From contig JAQUND010000002.1 of assembly GCA_028717785.1 (NCBI GenBank), positions 1-64,000 of the forward strand: a stretch of 64,000 nucleotides of DNA, given 5' to 3'. Positions 8,144-16,625 of the stretch are shown here, one piece after another (position 1 is the stretch's first letter; every line of letters starts with the position of its first letter). Source of the stretch: Candidatus Nanoarchaeia archaeon (GTDB lineage: Archaea; Nanoarchaeota; Nanoarchaeia; SCGC-AAA011-G17; JAFCDX01). A program made the position numbers and the translations under genes. Below the pieces are notes generated by a model. It did not search any database, had not been told where the DNA came from, and was given only the letters and a program-made list of their open reading frames with translations.

Positions 8144-8430
8144 TAATATAAATCTTGCTTAAAAAAATCTTTAGCTTCTTTAATTAATTCTTTAATATCA
8201 AGAGGTTTAAAATATTCACTTCTTTTATCTGTTTCCAAATAAAATTCCTTTAATCGTTTAATAGATTTATTAATATTCTCTATAAAATATGTAAAATGGC
8301 ATTCATTATTAACTTTAATGGTATCTACATATAATAATGCAGAACTTCTTGCAGATTCTTTAATTGAATCATAAATTCTAATTAAATTATCATCTACTTC
8401 ATCAGTATTAAAAGTTATAAATTTTTTCAT
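8143..8430 (-). CDS. hypothetical protein
   Basis: 95 residues from the ATG at 8430 (MKKFITFNTDEVDDNL); an in-frame ATG at 8445 lies inside the upstream gene. Helical and charged, with no hydrophobic span, unlike its neighbours. Last gene of the leftward block. Confidence 0.65.
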   Translation of the reverse strand: MKKFITFNTDEVDDNLIRIYDSIKESARSSALLYVDTIKVNNECHFTYFIENINKSIKRLKEFYLETDKRSEYFKPLDIKELIKEAKDFFKQDLY

Positions 8431-8431
8431 T

Positions 8432-8686
8432 TTATATTCCTTCAATAGTTAAAGCCATTCTTTGTAAATTTTCTTTAAAATATCTATTTGATATAATAAA
8501 TAATAAAGAATTATATAAAGTTGACATTAATGCAAATATATAATGAAAAATTGTTCCTATACAAATAACAATAATTCCAAATGTATATTTGCTAAGATTA
8601 TTATTAAATCTTTTAAATATCTGTCTAGTACGCTTCCAATGTTTTATTTCTTTTTTAAAAAGAATTTTTATTAAATTAGTTTCCAT
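8432..8686 (-). CDS. small membrane protein
   Basis: 84 residues. Basic N-terminus (FKKEIKHWKRTRQIFKRF), then two hydrophobic stretches (YTFGIIVICIGTIFHYIF and LMSTLYNSLLFIISN), giving one hairpin in the membrane. Two bases separate it from the preceding gene of the block. Confidence 0.65.
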   Translation of the reverse strand: METNLIKILFKKEIKHWKRTRQIFKRFNNNLSKYTFGIIVICIGTIFHYIFALMSTLYNSLLFIISNRYFKENLQRMALTIEGI

Positions 8687-8688
8687 AG

Positions 8689-9438
8689 TTAAAATGGTAT
8701 TTTACGTAAAAATTGTTTTGGAATAGTTCTATATTCTTTAGGCGGAATATAAAAAATACGAATAGATTTTATCCTAGGAAAACTAAATCCTGTTAGCCAA
8801 CTATTAAATCGAGTATCATAAATTAACTCTTTTGCAATTTCATAAGCTATACTATCATTTTCACTAGGAACAATATAAACATTGTTATTAAGATAATTTT
8901 TAAAATGTCCTTGAGAATCATCACTATCAAAATATCCAAGACATGTATCTTTTTTATAAGTATAAATTACAAAATGCTTTGGAATTAAATGTATGCTATC
9001 TTTTTGATTAAATAGAAATATTTTAGCACTGTTATTATTGTAATAATCCCAATTTTTTACAAAAGGAAAAATAGAATCCCAAGAACCAATTAAACTATCA
9101 GTTTTAATAATAGTTTTTTTATAAGATTTAATTTTACACTTTAACAAAGAACTATCTATTTGGTTAAATGAATTTTTACCATTTACTTCAATACTATCTA
9201 TTATGTGTTTAAAAAATAAAGTATCCCTTAAATAAAAGGTATAAATATCTTTTTTCCATTCTACTTTAGTATAAGTTGAAAGTTTACCTCTAATAATATA
9301 ATTAGTAGTAAGAGTTGCAATAAATGAAACCCCTGCTATAATTAATAATATTAAATACCTATTTTCCCAAAATTTGCTTTTAAAAAAACATAAGGAAATA
9401 ATAGAAGTTATTATAACAGATCCAATAAATATTAGCAT
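8689..9438 (-). CDS. membrane-anchored protein with large soluble domain
   Basis: 249 residues. Two N-terminal hydrophobic segments (residues ~1-18 and ~29-50, e.g. YLILLIIAGVSFIATL) are followed by about 190 polar residues rich in Tyr, Asp and Ser with strand-like spacing, most simply placed outside the cytoplasm. No enzyme motif seen. Part of the leftward block of membrane genes. Confidence 0.7.
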   Translation of the reverse strand: MLIFIGSVIITSIISLCFFKSKFWENRYLILLIIAGVSFIATLTTNYIIRGKLSTYTKVEWKKDIYTFYLRDTLFFKHIIDSIEVNGKNSFNQIDSSLLKCKIKSYKKTIIKTDSLIGSWDSIFPFVKNWDYYNNNSAKIFLFNQKDSIHLIPKHFVIYTYKKDTCLGYFDSDDSQGHFKNYLNNNVYIVPSENDSIAYEIAKELIYDTRFNSWLTGFSFPRIKSIRIFYIPPKEYRTIPKQFLRKIPF

Positions 9439-9459
9439 ATTTAAAAATTTTAGGTTTAT

Positions 9460-10929
9460 TTATTCTTCGTTTTCTGTATCAACCCATTCAATACCAGGGC
9501 AATAATCACTATAACTTGCACCGAAATATTCTCCAAAAATCCCTGTGCTACTTACAATACCATGCCATAAAGAAATAAATGCTTTACTAATTAATTTACA
9601 TAATTTTATAATAATTACTTTCCAGATAAAAGTATAAAATATGAATTTAATAGGTATCCATAATGTATATAAAAGAGCATATGCAATTACTAATATGACT
9701 ACTTTACATGGATAAAATATAAAATAAATGATAATGAATTTGAATGGTTCGACATACCATACTCTTTTACCTCTTTTATATTTGTCAATAAGTGTTTGAA
9801 ACCATCCAGTAAAAAATATAACTAATAAGTAAATAATACCGGCAAAAATACAAATAATACCAGTACCAGCAACCCATATCCATTGAGCAATAAGAAAATC
9901 AATAAGTAATGTAATAGATAAAACTAATGCATTAACTATAAAATATGCTACCCCAAGTAATATTATAGTAATAAAAAAACCAACAATTTGTTTAGTTCTT
10001 TTTATAATATTTTTCCAATTTTGAGGATTAGTTTTAAATTGATTGTGGATCGATTCAAAAACCTCTATTATTGAGTTAAATAATTTGTATAAACCATCAT
10101 TAATAGGTTTCATTATTTTTTCCCATTTAGCATCCCTTACTGCTTTCTTTCGTAAATATTCCATATGTTTTACTTGGTGCTTCATCCTAATTTCTTCTTG
10201 CTTTTTATAAAGTTCTTTTCTTTCTATAGCAATTTTTTTACACCATTCTTCCCATTTTTGATTTAATTCCTCTTTCTTTTTATTAAATTCTTCAGAATCT
10301 GGATTTTTTATTTTATATTTTTCCAATATAAAATATTCCATAAATTGTTTACTAAAATCCCAGTCATTTTTACATCTCGTATTGATAAATAATTTTGTAG
10401 TTAGAGGTATACCCTTTTTTTCATTCATATAATGATCATATGCTTCTTCATCGTCAAGTTTATTAATCCATGAATATGCAAGGGGTTCAATAAAATAAAT
10501 ATATAATTTTGGAATAAATAATATTGTCTCCCAAATTCCTATCCCAATTAATTTAAATGGTAAAATTATTATTGAAAAAATTAGCAACCAAAAATAGGGG
10601 CAACCATTTTGTAGGTTTTTAGGTGTAGGAGCATTATTTCCAAGAACATATTTAACTAATCTATAATGCCATGATTTTAAACTAACCCTCATTAATTTAG
10701 GTTTAAGAGATACTTTGATAAATTTTTCATCTCCCTCTTTTAATAAGATTTTATCATTAATTAATTGAGTTCCGGAAATACTATCAATTACTTTAATGTA
10801 ATAATTTACCTCATTTTCTTTACCATAAATATTACTCTTGTAAAGAAAACCTTTGAAATTCGGACCTCCGAGTTGATTAAATTCAACCACTTTGTTTAAA
10901 AATACATCTAATACTTTAGTTGCTTTCAT
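9460..10929 (-). CDS. large multi-span membrane protein
   Basis: 489 residues. Residues 1-105 are soluble. About 112-145 hold hydrophobic segments (WLLIFSIIILPFKLIGIGIW). About 190-300 form a highly charged helix, likely a coiled coil (KKKEELNQKWEEWCKK and more). Then come several spans between ~310 and ~450 (IIGFF-type, FLIAQWIWVAGTGIICIF, FIIIYFIFYPCKVVILVIA). No transporter or lysis family recognised. It is the largest gene of the only reverse-strand block and could remodel the host envelope; that is a guess. Confidence 0.7.
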   Translation of the reverse strand: MKATKVLDVFLNKVVEFNQLGGPNFKGFLYKSNIYGKENEVNYYIKVIDSISGTQLINDKILLKEGDEKFIKVSLKPKLMRVSLKSWHYRLVKYVLGNNAPTPKNLQNGCPYFWLLIFSIIILPFKLIGIGIWETILFIPKLYIYFIEPLAYSWINKLDDEEAYDHYMNEKKGIPLTTKLFINTRCKNDWDFSKQFMEYFILEKYKIKNPDSEEFNKKKEELNQKWEEWCKKIAIERKELYKKQEEIRMKHQVKHMEYLRKKAVRDAKWEKIMKPINDGLYKLFNSIIEVFESIHNQFKTNPQNWKNIIKRTKQIVGFFITIILLGVAYFIVNALVLSITLLIDFLIAQWIWVAGTGIICIFAGIIYLLVIFFTGWFQTLIDKYKRGKRVWYVEPFKFIIIYFIFYPCKVVILVIAYALLYTLWIPIKFIFYTFIWKVIIIKLCKLISKAFISLWHGIVSSTGIFGEYFGASYSDYCPGIEWVDTENEE

Positions 10930-10967
10930 TTTAGTTTAAATTAAATTTGACTTTTTAATATTATTAA

Positions 10968-11056
10968 GAACTCTCTTACAAGGTTGTACCCTGATTACAG
11001 TATTGCTGAATATCATACTTTATATAATGTATGCCTACAATTGGATAAAAGAGTTC
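10968..11056 (-). ncRNA. 89-nt foldable element between two reverse-strand genes
   Basis: Read on the minus strand, GAACTCTTTTAT at one end can pair with GTAAGAGAGTTC at the other, a 12-bp stem with two G-U pairs. Inside are TTGTA/TACAA and the hairpins CATAC..GTATG and CAG..CTG, giving a multi-branched shape. The size is tRNA-like, but no T-arm or CCA-type end is visible, so I do not call a tRNA. Could be an mRNA processing or regulatory structure. Confidence 0.4.
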
Positions 11057-11062
11057 AATATT

Positions 11063-11254
11063 TTATTCTTTATATTTTATACCAGTTATTTTATAAATAA
11101 TTGAGGTTCTTATTTTCTTTTCTTTTTCTTCCATTGTACATACTTTTAAAATATGTGAAGTATCAGTTTCAATGGCTTTTAATTCTTCTTCTGTGAATGA
11201 TTTTAAAGATTCAGAAATGGAAACAATATTTCCATGATTTGTTTTAATCTTCAT
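11063..11254 (-). CDS. small hypothetical protein, first gene of leftward block
   Basis: 63 residues (MKIKTNHGNIVSISESLKSF). Its start is preceded by CAGGAG and A-rich sequence, one of the few starts here with a Shine-Dalgarno-like site. Helical, Glu/Lys-rich. Transcribed from the reverse promoter at 11306-11338. Confidence 0.65.
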   Translation of the reverse strand: MKIKTNHGNIVSISESLKSFTEEELKAIETDTSHILKVCTMEEKEKKIRTSIIYKITGIKYKE

Positions 11255-11305
11255 AATTTTTACTCCTGATTTATCTAAAACTTTTTAAGTTTTTATAGTA
11301 AAATC

Positions 11306-11338
11306 CAAATATACAATTATATTTTCTTTTAAAATTTT
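11306..11338 (-). promoter_or_regulatory. Bacteroidota-type promoter (reverse strand)
   Basis: On the minus strand, ATTTT, 17 bases, then TTG followed by the -7 element TATATTTG. The -7 box and the preceding TTG match the promoters at 298, 4544 and 18303. It would drive the leftward genes with a leader of about 45 bases. Confidence 0.55.
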
Positions 11339-11471
11339 ATTTAGAAAATTTTAATAAACATTTTAACTGAACTTTAACGTAGTTTTTTATTTCTATAAAA
11401 ACTTTCTTATCCTTTATCCTATAAGAGTTAAACAATTAAATGAGGTCAATTTAACCTTTAATTCAAATACT

Positions 11472-12215
11472 ATGGGTAAACTTAAGAAAGAAAAATTTTG
11501 TTTAGAATGTGGAGCAAAATTAGAAAATAATCGGTGTAAACTATGTAATAAATGTAAAGTTGCTAAAGAAGAAGCTAAAAAAGCAAGATTTTGTAAAGAA
11601 TGTGGAACCAAATTGGAAAATCCAAGACGCAAAATATGTGATAAGTGTAAAGCAGCTAAGAAAATAAAACACTGTATTCATTGCGGTGTTGAAATAGAAG
11701 GAAAGACAGATCATTGTGATGCTTGTGAATTACAACCATTTAAAGATTTATTAATTACACAATTTAAATTAATAAATGATCCTCAAAAATATTATTGGAA
11801 AAATAAATATCTTCGTATTTTAGCTACAAGTATTTTTGACTATTCAAAGGGTAAAAAATATGAGATTTATAAAATATTCCATTCTAAAAGTACTCAAACA
11901 AAAGATTTTAAATATCTTGCAGAACATGTATTCGGAAGACAAAGAGCAGCAGAATTAATTATAGATCAATTAAATAAAAATTATAATGAAAAAACTATAG
12001 ATAATTTAACTATAGAAGAAACTAAAAAATTAATGTTAAGATATGCTTCTATTATTAATATTCAAAAATTTGAAAAATTCGAAACTAGTGTTAATGAAGA
12101 TTTAGAAATTTATCAAAGATCAGATATAACTTTTAACCAATATAATGAAATTCTTTTAAAGTATGGCTATAATAGTTTACCAGAAAGTGTAAGACCTTAT
12201 TTTGATAAAAATTAA
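11472..12215 (+). CDS. protein with three tandem zinc ribbons
   Basis: 247 residues. The N-terminal ~95 residues hold three CxxC..CxxC units: CLECG..CNKCK (residues ~9-28), CKECG..CDKCK (~40-60) and CIHCG..CDAC (~67-87), each a short zinc ribbon. The remaining ~150 residues are helical and include FGRQRAAELIIDQLN and a C-terminal segment starting TFNQYNEILLKYGY. Such ribbon stacks usually bind nucleic acid or protein; the role here is unknown. It stands alone after a 217-base gap, with the start on a clear ATG. Confidence 0.75.
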   Translation: MGKLKKEKFCLECGAKLENNRCKLCNKCKVAKEEAKKARFCKECGTKLENPRRKICDKCKAAKKIKHCIHCGVEIEGKTDHCDACELQPFKDLLITQFKLINDPQKYYWKNKYLRILATSIFDYSKGKKYEIYKIFHSKSTQTKDFKYLAEHVFGRQRAAELIIDQLNKNYNEKTIDNLTIEETKKLMLRYASIINIQKFEKFETSVNEDLEIYQRSDITFNQYNEILLKYGYNSLPESVRPYFDKN

Positions 12216-12288
12216 CAAGTTTTTAACAAACTTAAAATAAAAGGTATAAATTTTTATGTACATTTATCTTTTATTAAAGTTAAAAATT

Positions 12289-12504
12289 ATGGCTACAGAT
12301 ATTTATTTACAAAATTTAGAAGAAAAATTATATCTTTTTGAAAATGATAATATTTGTTATGAAGAACTTTTTACAGATTTAGGTTCTAAAATGGTTCCCC
12401 GTGTTAATGAGATTATTAAATTTAAAAATAAAGAATATTGTGTTTCTGAAGTAAAATATGATTATGATTTAAATAAAATAATTATCTATTTAATTAAAAG
12501 ATAA
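12289..12504 (+). CDS. small hypothetical protein
   Basis: 71 residues from the ATG at 12289 (MATDIYLQNLEEKL), preceded by TTAAAAATT as in many genes here. An in-frame ATG at 12256 sits within promoter-like sequence (TACATTTA). Alternating strands at the end (EYCVSEVKYDYDLNKIIIYL). No family recognised. Confidence 0.6.
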   Translation: MATDIYLQNLEEKLYLFENDNICYEELFTDLGSKMVPRVNEIIKFKNKEYCVSEVKYDYDLNKIIIYLIKR

Positions 12505-12546
12505 TAAAACTATAAAATTTGATATCCATATAAGTTCTAAAAAATT

Positions 12547-12828
12547 ATGAAATCTGGAAAATTACTTAGGATATCAGAAGAAAGATCTATTTATATTTTA
12601 CAAAATGAAGACGGCACCTATATTGATTCTAACAATGTTATTAAATATAGAAATTTATTTGATATAGGAATAATTAATGAATCTTTTGTTAATTTGGATG
12701 CTAATGGATCTGTTCATGTTTTAGATGAAGCAGGTAATAGTAAATTTTATTTCCCAAGTATATGGCTTGATACTCTTTCAATGAAAATATTAGAGTTACA
12801 AGAATTAGGTATTATAAAATTAAAATAA
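12547..12828 (+). CDS. small hypothetical protein
   Basis: 93 residues, mixed alpha/beta, beginning MKSGKLLRISEERSIYIL. Ends in a helix (KILELQELGIIKLK). The stop overlaps the next start (TAATG), so it is coupled to the zinc-ribbon gene that follows. Confidence 0.65.
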   Translation: MKSGKLLRISEERSIYILQNEDGTYIDSNNVIKYRNLFDIGIINESFVNLDANGSVHVLDEAGNSKFYFPSIWLDTLSMKILELQELGIIKLK

Positions 12829-13508
12829 TGGAAATTATTGTTTGTCCTTTTTGCCAAACTAAAATTAAAACAGAACCTTATTCTTTTGGGGATTGTCCTA
12901 ATTGTTTAGCTCATTATTATTGGGATGATGATTGGAATTATGAATTGGAAGAAGAAGGAAACCCCGGTTTTATGTGGGATAAAGTTAATCCTATAGAATT
13001 TTCTATTCAACAAGGGATGAAAAGTGTAATATCCGAACAATCTTCTAAAAAATATAAAAAGATTTCCCAATCTAATAAAGATTGGTATATTGCTATTCAA
13101 CCTAATGAAGGTGATAATATTTATGTAGCATATAAAGATAAAAAAAATCAAGAGGGATTTTGTGGATCTTTTATTTCTTTTGAATTAGAAGATGGAACTA
13201 TTGATAAGGTATGTGGACCTTGGCATAGTAATTCGGGTTCATTACTATCTGCTACTCAATATGATGTTACTCATAAACATCTTACTCAGGGGATAATTGC
13301 TCTTGATTCTACTCCAGTTAAAGGAAATTTATCGACTTATTCTCATAAAGAAGTTCTCTATTATGATAAAGAACCTAAAATAGGTGATTTTTCTCGTATA
13401 GAAATTATGGCACAAGATTTTGCTAATAAATTAAATAAAGAAGTTTATTATGCTTTTGTAAGTAATGGAGGGGGATGTTCGGGGTGGAAAAAACCTATAC
13501 TTTTCTAG
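12828..13508 (+). CDS. zinc-ribbon protein with beta-rich domain
   Basis: 226 residues. The N-terminus carries CPFC and CPNC (residues 6-9 and 23-26), a zinc ribbon, followed by Tyr/Trp/Asp-rich sequence. The rest is beta-rich, with DGTIDKVCGPWHSNSGSLL and a terminal NGGGCSGWKKP. No enzyme family recognised. Probably cotranscribed with the gene before it. Confidence 0.7.
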   Translation: MEIIVCPFCQTKIKTEPYSFGDCPNCLAHYYWDDDWNYELEEEGNPGFMWDKVNPIEFSIQQGMKSVISEQSSKKYKKISQSNKDWYIAIQPNEGDNIYVAYKDKKNQEGFCGSFISFELEDGTIDKVCGPWHSNSGSLLSATQYDVTHKHLTQGIIALDSTPVKGNLSTYSHKEVLYYDKEPKIGDFSRIEIMAQDFANKLNKEVYYAFVSNGGGCSGWKKPILF

Positions 13509-13527
13509 AATAAATAATTAAAAAATA

Positions 13528-13749
13528 ATGGAAGTAACAGAAAAGAAAATTTTATTATCCGGGATAGATTTACTTAAAAAATCTACATTAGTATCGTGGT
13601 CTCACGGAGATATTGAGGATTGGGCTGATTGGGCTAAAAGAATGAAAACAACTATTAATACATTTATTGGGATGGCAAAACCTTTAACCGAAAATGAAAT
13701 TCCTGATGAAGAAAAAAAATCCGATAAATTAAAAGATATTTTACCATAA
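13528..13749 (+). CDS. small hypothetical protein
   Basis: 73 residues, helical, with a Trp-rich stretch (SWSHGDIEDWADWAKRM). Its stop overlaps the start of the ATP-grasp gene (TAATG), so the two are translated together and may work together. Confidence 0.65.
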   Translation: MEVTEKKILLSGIDLLKKSTLVSWSHGDIEDWADWAKRMKTTINTFIGMAKPLTENEIPDEEKKSDKLKDILP

Positions 13750-14678
13750 TGAATATACCGGAAGTTAAATGGCTTGTTGAGTTAGATGTATTTGATGATA
13801 ATCAAGATGCTTTATTAAAAGCTATAAAAAATGCTGGATATAATTATAAAACTTTACAATATATTCCATTTGATGATGATATTGTAATTAAAACTTCTAA
13901 ATTATATGACGAAAATGATTGTGTTATATTTTATGGATCTCTTAACTTTGGACATAAATTAAAAAAAGCTACATGGGTTCCTGGAGTATATTTAAATGAT
14001 AAAGCATTAAAATGTTCTTCGTATTATTCTGTATTTAAAAAATATCTCTTACATGAAAATTATTGGATGTTACCATTTGGAGATCTTATAAATAAAAAAG
14101 AACAAATATTTGAATATTTTGATTTATTTCAGAAATTTTCAAAAAAAGATAGACACGGAAAAATATTTATTAGACCAGATTCAAATTCAAAAGAATTTAC
14201 AGGAATGATATGTACTTGGGATTCTTTTGAGGATAATATTAAACTTGCAAGCTTTTATGATGTAGAACCAGATATGCAAGTATTAATTTCATTTGAAATA
14301 CCTTTATTAAAAGAATGGAGATTTGTAATTGTTGATGAAGAACCTATTAGTGGGAGTTTATATAGGGATTGGTCGAAACCCGAAAAACTTCAATATGGTC
14401 ATACCACAAAAGATTATGTACTCATGCATTCCCATTCAGTAGCAGAAGAATGTGATGATCCAAATGTATGGGAAAAAGTAAAACAATGGGCAAAAATGTA
14501 TAATCCTGATAAATGTTGGACAATAGATATTACTAAAACTTTATCGGGGGAATATAAAATATTAGAAATTGGATGTTTTTCATGTGCAGGAATGTATGGT
14601 AATGATTTAAATAAAGTAGTTAAAGCAGTTTCGGAATCAGCGTTAAAAGAATGGAAAGAATATTTTATTCCTGAATAA
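13749..14678 (+). CDS. ATP-grasp protein, R2K-clade-like
   Basis: 309 residues. The pattern fits the R2K branch of ATP-grasp enzymes: an N-terminal alpha/beta part with VIFYGSLNFG, a central KIFIRPDSNSKEFTG loop (~residues 135-152), EWRFVIVDEEPISGSLYRD (~190-208) as the nucleotide-binding strand, and a terminal ILEIGCFSCAGMYG (~275-288) where metal-binding residues usually sit. Known R2K proteins are predicted to ligate amino acids or peptides to a target; the target here is unknown. Coupled to the 73-residue gene upstream. Confidence 0.55.
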   Translation: MNIPEVKWLVELDVFDDNQDALLKAIKNAGYNYKTLQYIPFDDDIVIKTSKLYDENDCVIFYGSLNFGHKLKKATWVPGVYLNDKALKCSSYYSVFKKYLLHENYWMLPFGDLINKKEQIFEYFDLFQKFSKKDRHGKIFIRPDSNSKEFTGMICTWDSFEDNIKLASFYDVEPDMQVLISFEIPLLKEWRFVIVDEEPISGSLYRDWSKPEKLQYGHTTKDYVLMHSHSVAEECDDPNVWEKVKQWAKMYNPDKCWTIDITKTLSGEYKILEIGCFSCAGMYGNDLNKVVKAVSESALKEWKEYFIPE

Positions 14679-14697
14679 ATATAAAAAATTCAGGAAT
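14667..14697 (+). promoter_or_regulatory. hairpin with late-promoter-like ATAAATA in its loop
   Basis: ATTCCTGAA and TTCAGGAAT form a perfect 9-bp stem. The loop contains ATAAATATAAAAAA. The same loop text occurs in the terminator hairpin at 62023. ATAAATA lies about 24 bases before the next ATG, where a T4-like late -10 box (TATAAATA) would be expected. Confidence 0.45.
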
Positions 14698-14704
14698 ATT
14701 ATTA

Positions 14705-15358
14705 ATGAAAGCTAAAAAAATAGAAGAATCATTAGATTTTGAAAGAGGACAAAATCCTATGAAATCTATGGGGATAGGTCAAGAATTTAAATATAAACAA
14801 TTAGAAAATGAATTTTCAAAAGATTTTCCAGAGTTGTTTGTAAGGTATATGAATTCAAACTATCAAAATAAAAGATTTATAAAAATAAGGGTTTTTTCTG
14901 AATTAAATAATGATAAAGAAACAAAAATAGAAGAATGGTTTTCAAAACATCCTTATTTTGAAATAGAAGATTTTATAAAAGGAAAATCTTTTTTTGGGGA
15001 TTCTTATCGTGATATAGTTCTTAAAGAAAGAAATTTAAAAGAATCCTTAAAATTTGAAAGAGATCAAGATCCTAAAAAAGCTATGGATATAGGTCAAACT
15101 TTTTTAGATAAAGAAATTGTTAAAAAAATAAAATACTCCTTAGAAAATGCAATGGGGGAAATGGATGACTCTTTTAAATATTTTCCTAATGGTAGAAGAA
15201 TTCAAATTGATCAAAGAGATTTTTTATATATAGCACTTGTTGAAATTCATCATATTTTAATTAACATGCAACATAAATCTCTTAAAGACAAAATAGAAAT
15301 AAAATATGAAGATCCAGAAAATCAATATAAAGGAATATTAACTATTATGTTACTTTAA
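14705..15358 (+). CDS. two-module leader-motif protein (candidate packaged protein)
   Basis: 217 residues, a member of the repeated family in this window. A leader MKAKKIEES is followed by FERGQNPMKSMGIG (residues ~12-25). A second module begins near residue 112 with LKES, then FERDQDPKKAMDIG. The rest of each module differs from the other. The leader resembles the T4 capsid-targeting sequence, and each module begins after x-E-S, similar to T4 gp21 cleavage sites. Inference: two packaged peptides made from one precursor. Preceded by the ATAAATA hairpin and followed by a terminator, so it is a single-gene late unit. Confidence 0.7.
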   Translation: MKAKKIEESLDFERGQNPMKSMGIGQEFKYKQLENEFSKDFPELFVRYMNSNYQNKRFIKIRVFSELNNDKETKIEEWFSKHPYFEIEDFIKGKSFFGDSYRDIVLKERNLKESLKFERDQDPKKAMDIGQTFLDKEIVKKIKYSLENAMGEMDDSFKYFPNGRRIQIDQRDFLYIALVEIHHILINMQHKSLKDKIEIKYEDPENQYKGILTIMLL

Positions 15359-15371
15359 CCTAAATTTAACA

Positions 15372-15399
15372 AAACTCCAAAATTTATTGGAGTTTTTTT
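15372..15399 (+). terminator. rho-independent terminator
   Basis: AACTCCAA / TTGGAGTT stem with an AATTTA-type loop and seven T. Ends the single-gene unit at 14705. Confidence 0.85.
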
Positions 15400-15422
15400 G
15401 TATATATTTGAATTTAATTAAA

Positions 15423-15623
15423 ATGAAACTAATGATTGTAGAAATATTAAAAGATGATGAAAGATTTAAAATTAAAGCAGGTCAATTATTTGAAGCAAAA
15501 AGATATTGGCTAGATCCTATGTCTAAAGTGACATTATTAAGAAGACTTACGAAAAAAAATAGGAAACCCATTGGCAAACCACCTGAATGCAACCAATATT
15601 TATCAGATGTGAGAATTCTTTAA
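15423..15623 (+). CDS. small basic hypothetical protein
   Basis: 66 residues from the ATG at 15423 (MKLMIVEILKDDERFKIKAG); an upstream in-frame start would lie in the terminator tail. TATATTTG at 15401-15410 could be its -7 box. Contains a basic segment (RRLTKKNRKPIGKPPE) that could bind nucleic acid. Confidence 0.6.
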   Translation: MKLMIVEILKDDERFKIKAGQLFEAKRYWLDPMSKVTLLRRLTKKNRKPIGKPPECNQYLSDVRIL

Positions 15624-15633
15624 AAATAAACAA

Positions 15634-15912
15634 TTGAAAATTTTAACAGAAATTACAGGATTAATTTTATTATTACTATTTTTTTCATTTCCTATATGGA
15701 TTAATAAAGACAATTGGAAAACTTTTTTTAATAAAGAATATTTTAAACAAAAGAAAAAATTACAAAAGACAATATTACCAATTGAATATAAAAATAAGAT
15801 ATGTTCTCAATATCAACCATTTAAATTAAGTAAAAAGAAATATGTAATATGTAATTTTCTTTGTGATGGAGAATGTATATTTAAAGGTACTAAATTTTAT
15901 ATAGAAAAATAA
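15634..15912 (+). CDS. small membrane-anchored protein, TTG start
   Basis: 92 residues if TTG at 15634 is the start, which keeps the single hydrophobic span (ITGLILLLLFFSFPIWI, residues ~6-22); the next ATG would delete it. The rest is Lys-rich, with CNFLCDGEC near the end as a possible disulfide or metal site. Function unknown. Confidence 0.55.
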   Translation: MKILTEITGLILLLLFFSFPIWINKDNWKTFFNKEYFKQKKKLQKTILPIEYKNKICSQYQPFKLSKKKYVICNFLCDGECIFKGTKFYIEK

Positions 15913-15913
15913 T

Positions 15914-16615
15914 ATGATAAACCGGGAAAAATTATTTTATTTTGACTGTGAATGGGTTCCAGTTACAGAAAATTTAATGAATTTAAAATTAGATTATCCT
16001 CTTTTAGAAGAAGCATTCACTCATCAATGTGAAAAGTGGGATGCAGAATTTATTAGAAATGGAGCTATTAAAAAGAAAGGGGAAGGTTTATGGTGGGAAG
16101 AAAAAGCTCATTTTTATCCGGAGTTTTGTAAAATAATTTGCGTTTCTTATGGATTTTTTAATAAAGGAGAATTTATAGTGAAATCTCTTTATGGTGATAA
16201 TGAAAAAAAGCTTTTAACTTCAATACCAGATCTTTTTGGTAAAGTTGAAAAATTAGGTTTTACTTTATGCGGTTATGCTATAAAAAGATTTGATATGCCT
16301 TGGCTTTCGAAAAGATTAATGGCTAATGGAATACAACCCCCTAAAATTCTTTGTATGTATGGTAAAAAACCCTGGGAAATAGAAGTATTTGATTTACCAG
16401 AAGTTTGGGGTCAAGGTAATATGCAAGAAAGTTTTACTCCATTTGAATTAGCTTGTGCTGCTGTAGGTATGAAAAGTTCTAAGGGGGATCTTTCTGGTTC
16501 TAAAGTAAAAGAAGCTTATTGGAATGGACAATTAGAAAGAATAAAAACTTATTGCGAATTAGATGTTACTAAAACCATGGAATTAGCTACAAAATTAATT
16601 GAACTATTACCTTAA
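15914..16615 (+). CDS. 3'-5' exonuclease, DEDDy type
   Basis: 233 residues with all three exonuclease motifs: FDCEW (D10, E12; Exo I), GYAIKRFDMPWLSKRL (~residue 115; Exo II) and YCELDV (~residue 216; Exo III, Y-x3-D). The layout fits stand-alone proofreading-type exonucleases related to the family B polymerase exonuclease domain, which remove 3'-terminal nucleotides using two metal ions. Since the polymerase in this window is split, this may provide or back up proofreading; that link is inference. Its 3' end lies in a 27-bp repeat shared with the gene ending at 17516. Confidence 0.7.
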   Translation: MINREKLFYFDCEWVPVTENLMNLKLDYPLLEEAFTHQCEKWDAEFIRNGAIKKKGEGLWWEEKAHFYPEFCKIICVSYGFFNKGEFIVKSLYGDNEKKLLTSIPDLFGKVEKLGFTLCGYAIKRFDMPWLSKRLMANGIQPPKILCMYGKKPWEIEVFDLPEVWGQGNMQESFTPFELACAAVGMKSSKGDLSGSKVKEAYWNGQLERIKTYCELDVTKTMELATKLIELLP

Positions 16616-16624
16616 TAATTAAAA
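16598..16624 (+). repeat. 27-bp direct repeat, copy 1
   Basis: The end of this gene (codons for IELLP, stop) plus TAATTAAAA is repeated exactly at 17499-17525. Two unrelated proteins therefore share their last residues and the leader of the following gene, as expected from a recombination event at gene ends. Confidence 0.75.
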
Positions 16625-16625
16625 T

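Noticed and set aside
10968..11056. tRNA gene
   Set aside because: Size and closing stem are suggestive, but there is no recognisable T-arm, anticodon loop layout or acceptor end.
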